10,778 nt of DNA, from contig JAAFGW010000081.1 in NCBI GenBank assembly GCA_010365175.1, positions 1-10,778 on the forward strand, read 5' to 3'. Shown here piece by piece: positions 7,550 through 10,778 of the stretch; position 1 is the stretch's first letter; every line of letters starts with the position of its first letter. The notes under the pieces were generated by a model. It made no database searches and was not told the origin of the DNA. It was given only the letters and a program-made list of their open reading frames with translations. A program made the translations under genes and the position numbers. This stretch comes from Sulfuriferula multivorans (GTDB taxonomy: Bacteria > Pseudomonadota > Gammaproteobacteria > Burkholderiales > Thiobacillaceae).

Positions 7550-9217
7550 ATGGAAATTTACCTACCCACCGATGCGAACACGCTTAATAGCGCAGACCAG
7601 CTCTACGATATTCCTGCTTATGGCAACGTCAGTCTTTTGCATTTCACTGATTGCCACGCCCAACTGCTGCCCATTTATTATCGCGAACCCAGCATTAACC
7701 TTGGCGTAGGCAGCGCTGAGGGGAAAGTGCCGCATCTTGTCGGCGTGCCGCTACTGGACGCGTATGGAATTAAAGCCGGCAGTCGGCAGGCCTACGCGTT
7801 CTCACATCTCGATTTTTGTGCTGCGGCCCGAGCCTACGGCAAGGTAGGCGGTTTCGCGCATCTCGCCAGCCTGATCAAGCGCCTGAAAACAAGCCGCCCC
7901 AAGGCTTTGCTGCTGGACGGAGGGGACAGTTGGCAGGGTTCTGCCACGGCACTTTGGACGGCGGGACAGGACATGGTGGAGGCTTCGCTTGAGTTGGGCG
8001 TCGATGTCATGACTGGGCATTGGGAATTTACCCACGGTGCCGAGCGCGTAGCGCATGTCGTACGCAACGATTTCAAAGACAAAATCGCCTTCGTTGCCCA
8101 GAACATCGCACGCAAGGACAATGCCGAACCGGCGTTTGATGCGTATGTCATTCGCGAGCAGAACGGTATCCCGGTTGCGATTATCGGGCAGGCGTTTCCC
8201 TACACACCCAAGGCGAACGGTGCGCAATTCACCCCAGACTGGGAATTTGGTATCGATGAAGCGCACCTTCAGGCGGTGGTCAACGAGGTGCGCAATAAAG
8301 GTGCGCAGGTTGTCGTACTGCTTTCGCATAATGGCATGGACATCGATCTTAAATTGGCTGCACGCATTTCAGGGATCGACATGATCCTGGGTGGACACAC
8401 CCATGACGGCGTGCCGGTGCCCAGCGTGGTTAAAAACGCCGGTGGGGCAACCGTCGTCACCAACGCTGGATCCCACGGTAAATTTCTTGCCGTAATCGAT
8501 TTTGACGTCAAAAATGGCCGCGTGGCCGACTATAGATACCACCTGTTGCCGATCTTTTCGGAACTGTTGCCTGCAGATTCCGCCATGCAGGCAACCATCG
8601 ATCGGGTGCGCGCGCCCTTCGAGTCGCGTCTCCTGGAACCCATTGCTGAAAGCCAGGAATTGCTCTATCGGCGCGGCAATTTCAACGGTTCCTGGGATCA
8701 ATTGATTGTCGAGGCTTTGATGCAGGTCAAGGATGCCGAGATCGCATTCTCTCCGGGGTTCCGTTGGGGTACCACGCTATTACCCGGACAAACGATTACC
8801 CGCGAAAATTTGATGGAACAGACGGCAATTACCTACCCCGACACCTCTGTGGCGCAGATGACCGGTGCCGAAATAAAACAACACCTGGAAAAGCTGTGCG
8901 ACAACATTTTCAATGCCGATCCCTATCAGCAGCAAGGGGGCGACATGGTGCGTACCGGCGGACTTGTTTATGCGTGTGAACCCGCTGCAAAAATAAATTC
9001 CCGCATCCGCGACATGACTTTGAACGGACAGCCGATACAAGCCGACAAGTCCTATAAAGTGGCGAGATGGGGTGTAGGCAGCGCTCAGTCAGAAGGGGAA
9101 CCGGTGTGGGACGTGGTTGAGCAGTATCTAAAAAGTGCCCCGATTGTTAAAAACCACACACCCAACGTACCGCGATTGATAGGTTTGGGTTTAAACCCGG
9201 GGTTTGCCAATGATTAG
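7550..9217 (+). CDS. soxB: SoxB thiosulfohydrolase, without an export signal
   Basis: A 555-residue SoxB, the di-manganese hydrolase that normally releases sulfate from thiosulfate bound to the SoxYZ carrier in the periplasm. The metallophosphoesterase domain (about 25-340) has Asp34 and His36 in LLHFTDCHAQLLPIYYREP, Asp123 and Asp126 in LLDGGDSWQGSATALWTAGQ, the SoxB-specific GHWEF (156-160) in place of the GNHE of 5'-nucleotidases, His260 in LLSHNG, and His283/His285 in GGHTHD. The C-terminal 5'-nucleotidase-like domain (about 365-540) includes QQQGGDMVRTGGLVYAC. All catalytic residues are present. Typical SoxB begins with a Tat signal (RRxFL) before the LYDIPxxGNVSLLHF segment; here only MEIYLPTDANTLNSA precedes it. 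No soxXYZACD genes are in the window. It follows the DsrE gene by 122 bases. The family call is firm; its location in the cell is open. Confidence 0.93.
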   Translation: MEIYLPTDANTLNSADQLYDIPAYGNVSLLHFTDCHAQLLPIYYREPSINLGVGSAEGKVPHLVGVPLLDAYGIKAGSRQAYAFSHLDFCAAARAYGKVGGFAHLASLIKRLKTSRPKALLLDGGDSWQGSATALWTAGQDMVEASLELGVDVMTGHWEFTHGAERVAHVVRNDFKDKIAFVAQNIARKDNAEPAFDAYVIREQNGIPVAIIGQAFPYTPKANGAQFTPDWEFGIDEAHLQAVVNEVRNKGAQVVVLLSHNGMDIDLKLAARISGIDMILGGHTHDGVPVPSVVKNAGGATVVTNAGSHGKFLAVIDFDVKNGRVADYRYHLLPIFSELLPADSAMQATIDRVRAPFESRLLEPIAESQELLYRRGNFNGSWDQLIVEALMQVKDAEIAFSPGFRWGTTLLPGQTITRENLMEQTAITYPDTSVAQMTGAEIKQHLEKLCDNIFNADPYQQQGGDMVRTGGLVYACEPAAKINSRIRDMTLNGQPIQADKSYKVARWGVGSAQSEGEPVWDVVEQYLKSAPIVKNHTPNVPRLIGLGLNPGFAND

Positions 9218-9565
9218 TCAGAGTCTGACCCTTCAGCATTATCTGGATACCGGCCAACGCACCTGCCATGCCGATGAGGTCGGTTGGCAAGAGGATTGGG
9301 GGGCAGATCCCAGTTAATTCATAGGGGTCATGTAAACCGCGGTCTTGATCAGCCAATCTGAGCGGCTCCTTGCCAAGTCGAGCCAAAGGATCCCTCTTTT
9401 AAAAGGCGTTGCAGCTTGGCACCCCGGCCAAGCCGTTTGACTGTTCAGGCGGCGCAGTTGAGAAAGATCAATGCCTAAGGCGGGGGGCTGCATAGACTGA
9501 GCGTTTAGTCTGACCTTCATGACGATACGAAGACAGGTGGGCTATGGCTCACCGGAAACAAGCTG
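9218..9565. other. Gene-free stretch after soxB, with a small hairpin; likely island edge
   Basis: No recognisable gene is seen. A 7-bp stem GCTTGGC (9414-9420) / GCCAAGC (9427-9433) with a six-base loop could form a hairpin, but only a TTT follows, so it is a weak terminator at best. A second small stem is at 9494-9511 (AGACTGA / TTAGTCT). A palindrome CTTTTAAAAG is at 9396-9405. Composition rises in GC towards the right, where the truncated efflux adaptor begins, so a recombination junction is likely within 9320-9566. Confidence 0.5.
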
Positions 9566-10174
9566 TTGCGCTGCACTGAGGTGGTGCCTGTGCGTGCCCC
9601 GGTGGCCGGGCGCGTGCTCAAGATCCCGCACAAGAGCGAAGGCACGGTGGCCAGCGGCCAGTCGCTGATCGAGATCGGTGACCCGAGTGCACTGGAAGTC
9701 GGGGTGGACCTGTTGTCGGCCGATGCCGTGCGTATACACCCCGGCACCCGCGTCGTGTTCGAGCGCTGGGGCGGTGGGGGTGCGCTCGAAGGCGTGGTGC
9801 GTGTGATTGAGCCCGCTGGTTTTACCAAGGTCTCTGCCCTTGGCGTGGAAGAACAGCGTGTCTGGGTCATCGTCGCCTTCACCTCGGCCCCTGCCCAATG
9901 GCAACGCCTGGGAGACGGCTACCGCGTCGAAGCCAGCTTCGTCATGTGGGAAGGCAAAGACTTACTGCAAATCCCCGAAAGTTCCTTGTTCCGCGATGGC
10001 GACGGCTGGGCTGCTTTTGTGGTGGAGCAAGGCAAAGCTGTTAAACGCCGTGTGGAGATCGGTCAACGCAATGGCCTGAGCGCCAACGTCGACTCCGGCA
10101 TCAAGGCGGGCGAACGGGTGATCAATCATCCCGATGATCGAGTTCGGGAGGGCGTGAGCGTGGCGGCGAGGTAG
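9566..10174 (+). pseudogene. 5'-truncated RND/HlyD-family efflux periplasmic adaptor (MFP subunit)
   Basis: About 200 residues matching the second part of a membrane fusion protein of an efflux pump. The visible segments are the second half of the lipoyl hairpin (VPVRAPVAGRVLKIP, then GTVASGQSLIEIGDPSALEV), the beta-barrel domain with GTRVVFERWGG, and the membrane-proximal domain (LLQIPESSLFRDGDGWAAFV, GLSANVDSGIKAGERVINHP). Full-length adaptors have about 350-400 residues with a signal peptide or lipobox and a coiled-coil hairpin; all of that is missing. Recognisable sequence starts abruptly near 9566-9590. The frame is open back to a TAG at 9506 but that part has no family likeness, and no ribosome binding site with an export signal exists. 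It is therefore most likely a non-functional 3' fragment. The stop at 10172-10174 is natural. No pump gene follows it in the window. Confidence 0.75.
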
Positions 10175-10205
10175 AGAGCGGGTTTTAACAAACGACAGAA
10201 ATGTT

Positions 10206-10517
10206 TCATCGAATTCCAAGGGCCGTCTCGGTCACGGGCGGAAGTGCCAAACCAGCGTCCCTTACAGATAGATGGCCGCTGGCCGTAATTTGCCCGTGAC
10301 TTTCCAAACTTGCATGACTGCCGAAGCTGTTATTGCTGTCACACAAGCGGCGCAACCCGGCCGCCGCCCATTTGGGGCTTGTGGGCTTGCCTTCAAAGCC
10401 GACCAGCAGGCGGTTGACCCTTTTGATTTGTCGCACGTTCATGGGCGTGCCGGCCCAGCGTCGCCAACACGGCGGCCCAGTTTCGTCGGCACCTTGAACG
10501 GCGCGCAGCCAAGCCAT
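10206..10517 (-). pseudogene. Internally deleted remnant of a Fic-family (DUF4172 type) gene
   Basis: On the minus strand an ATG at 10517 opens a frame of 103 codons. After MAW, a start typical of DUF4172 Fic proteins, it jumps to LRAVQGADET and then RRWAGTPMNVRQIKRVNRLL and GFEGKPTSPKWAA, which resemble the C-terminal winged-helix region of Fic AMP-transferases (usual form ...NxRQxxxxNRLLDGFEGKLTSxKWA). The Fic catalytic motif HPFxDGNGR and most of the protein (usually about 370 residues) are absent, and the similarity ends near AAAGLRR, beyond which the frame looks like noise to the stop at 10206. This suggests a large internal deletion plus decay at the 3' end. Identification rests on recalled family motifs and is moderately sure. 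Confidence 0.45.
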
Positions 10518-10526
10518 GGCGGGTTT

Positions 10527-10551
10527 ATTCGCCGCAGATCGTGCGGCGAAT
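10527..10551. promoter_or_regulatory. Perfect 10-bp inverted repeat upstream of the Fic remnant; likely operator
   Basis: ATTCGCCGCA (10527-10536) and TGCGGCGAAT (10542-10551) form a perfect inverted repeat with a five-base centre. A third near copy, AATCGCCGCA, is at 10561-10570. On the minus strand the palindrome ends nine bases before the ATG of the Fic remnant, where a self-regulating operator or core promoter would be expected. It has no T-run on either side, so it is not a typical terminator. Confidence 0.55.
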
Positions 10552-10589
10552 GGGGCGGGTAATCGCCGCATGACCATCCGTCCGCTATG

Positions 10590-10630
10590 AATTTACTCTG
10601 TTATTGATAGCTGCTTACGTGCTTATCCGG
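10590..10630. repeat. Comamonadaceae-type intergenic repeat, copy 2, apparently cut short
   Basis: TTGATAGCTGCTTACGTGCTTAT shares the exact core TGATAGCTGCTT (10605-10616) with the copy at 587-598, and is preceded by a similar TTACTCTGTTAT stretch. The closing GGCTATTTTT part seen in copy 1 is missing; the sequence changes at about 10630, just before the insertion-sequence material. Confidence 0.5.
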
Positions 10631-10689
10631 TTGTCACAGACACCCACTACCGGTAGTATGTTGATCATCTGCATCAATCCGGGTCGAGC

Positions 10690-10778
10690 GTGGCGATTGA
10701 CGTACTTGAGCGAGATAATTTGCCGTTTCCGGGCTCGCTGCCGGAGTTTCAGCAACTGTTCCCGGACGAAGCGGCGTG
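10690..10778 (+). CDS. IS1595-family transposase, N-terminal part, 3' end outside window
   Basis: From GTG 10690 the frame reads VAIDVLERDNLPFPGSLPEF and then QQLFPDEAA to the window edge. This matches from memory the start of IS1595-type transposases (MAIDVL...LPFPxSLPEFQxLFPDxxACxxYLexxRW...CPHC), where a zinc-ribbon domain and then a DDE-type (ISXO2-like) catalytic domain would follow outside the window. An in-frame TAG at 10654 limits the start, and GTG 10690 is the only standard one that keeps the family's N-terminus. No strong ribosome binding site is visible. The left end of the element should lie between about 10628 and 10689. Confidence 0.7.
   Translation, partial: MAIDVLERDNLPFPGSLPEFQQLFPDEAA

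Noticed and set aside
7438..7590. Frame starting at ATG 7438 as a possible lost leader for SoxB
   Set aside because: It runs in a different frame into soxB, has no Tat motif or hydrophobic segment, and ends shortly after the soxB start.
9210..9317. 35-codon open frame overlapping the end of soxB
   Set aside because: No recognisable motif and no clear ribosome binding site; the overlapping ATG alone is not enough.
698..9435. 12-base direct repeat CCGGCCAAGCCG at 698-709 and 9424-9435 as possible attachment sites
   Set aside because: A few 12-base matches are expected by chance in a window this size, more so in GC-rich sequence, and no integrase or tRNA gene is present.
9314..9520. Minus-strand open frame of 68 codons after soxB
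   Set aside because: No family likeness recognised, no ribosome binding site, and the composition looks non-coding; could be a relic but cannot be supported.
10272..10562. Plus-strand open frame of 96 codons opposite the Fic remnant
   Set aside because: The minus strand carries the recognisable Fic-like motifs; the plus-strand translation shows no family features.

Overview
The window looks like a mosaic from a betaproteobacterium, most likely of the family Comamonadaceae (Burkholderiales). The left edge (1-640) and right edge (about 9540-10778) carry GC-rich Comamonadaceae-type material: a DTW-domain tRNA-modification gene, a fragment of an MFS transporter, two copies of an intergenic repeat with the core TGATAGCTGCTT, a 5'-truncated RND efflux adaptor, a decayed Fic gene and the start of an IS1595-like transposase. 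Between them lies a block of plus-strand genes (995-9217) of visibly lower GC, with clear Shine-Dalgarno sequences and no obvious relation to the flanks. The most economical reading is a sulfur-metabolism island or remnant set among gene fragments at a recombination-prone site. The family assignment and the island idea are inferences from recognised sequences, not from a database search.

Layout of the central block, all on the plus strand: (1) 995-3079, a five-haem secreted c-type cytochrome that joins a three-haem alcohol/gluconate-dehydrogenase-type cytochrome subunit to a TsdA-type thiosulfate dehydrogenase; (2) 3171-5282, a large-subunit (clade 2, KatE-type) catalase; (3) 5341-5442, a 33-residue Cys-rich peptide resembling the start of a DUF326/Csp copper-storage protein; (4) 5494-6285, an AcfC-type periplasmic oxyanion-binding protein without a transporter; (5) 6364-6570, an unrecognised small protein; (6) 6586-6939, a DUF202 membrane protein; (7) 6984-7427, a DsrE-family protein with a single cysteine; (8) 7550-9217, SoxB, the thiosulfohydrolase of the Sox pathway, with its catalytic motifs intact but no export signal and no other sox gene nearby.

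How they could work together: TsdA oxidises thiosulfate to tetrathionate in the periplasm and the fused triheme part would pass the electrons on. AcfC could bind a sulfur oxyanion. The DsrE-family protein could carry a sulfur or thiosulfonate group on its cysteine. The leaderless SoxB could act as a hydrolase on a protein-bound sulfonate inside the cell. The catalase would deal with peroxide. The individual family assignments are strong for TsdA, catalase, AcfC, DUF202, DsrE and SoxB; the combined pathway is a hypothesis. No CRISPR array, tRNA or rRNA was seen.
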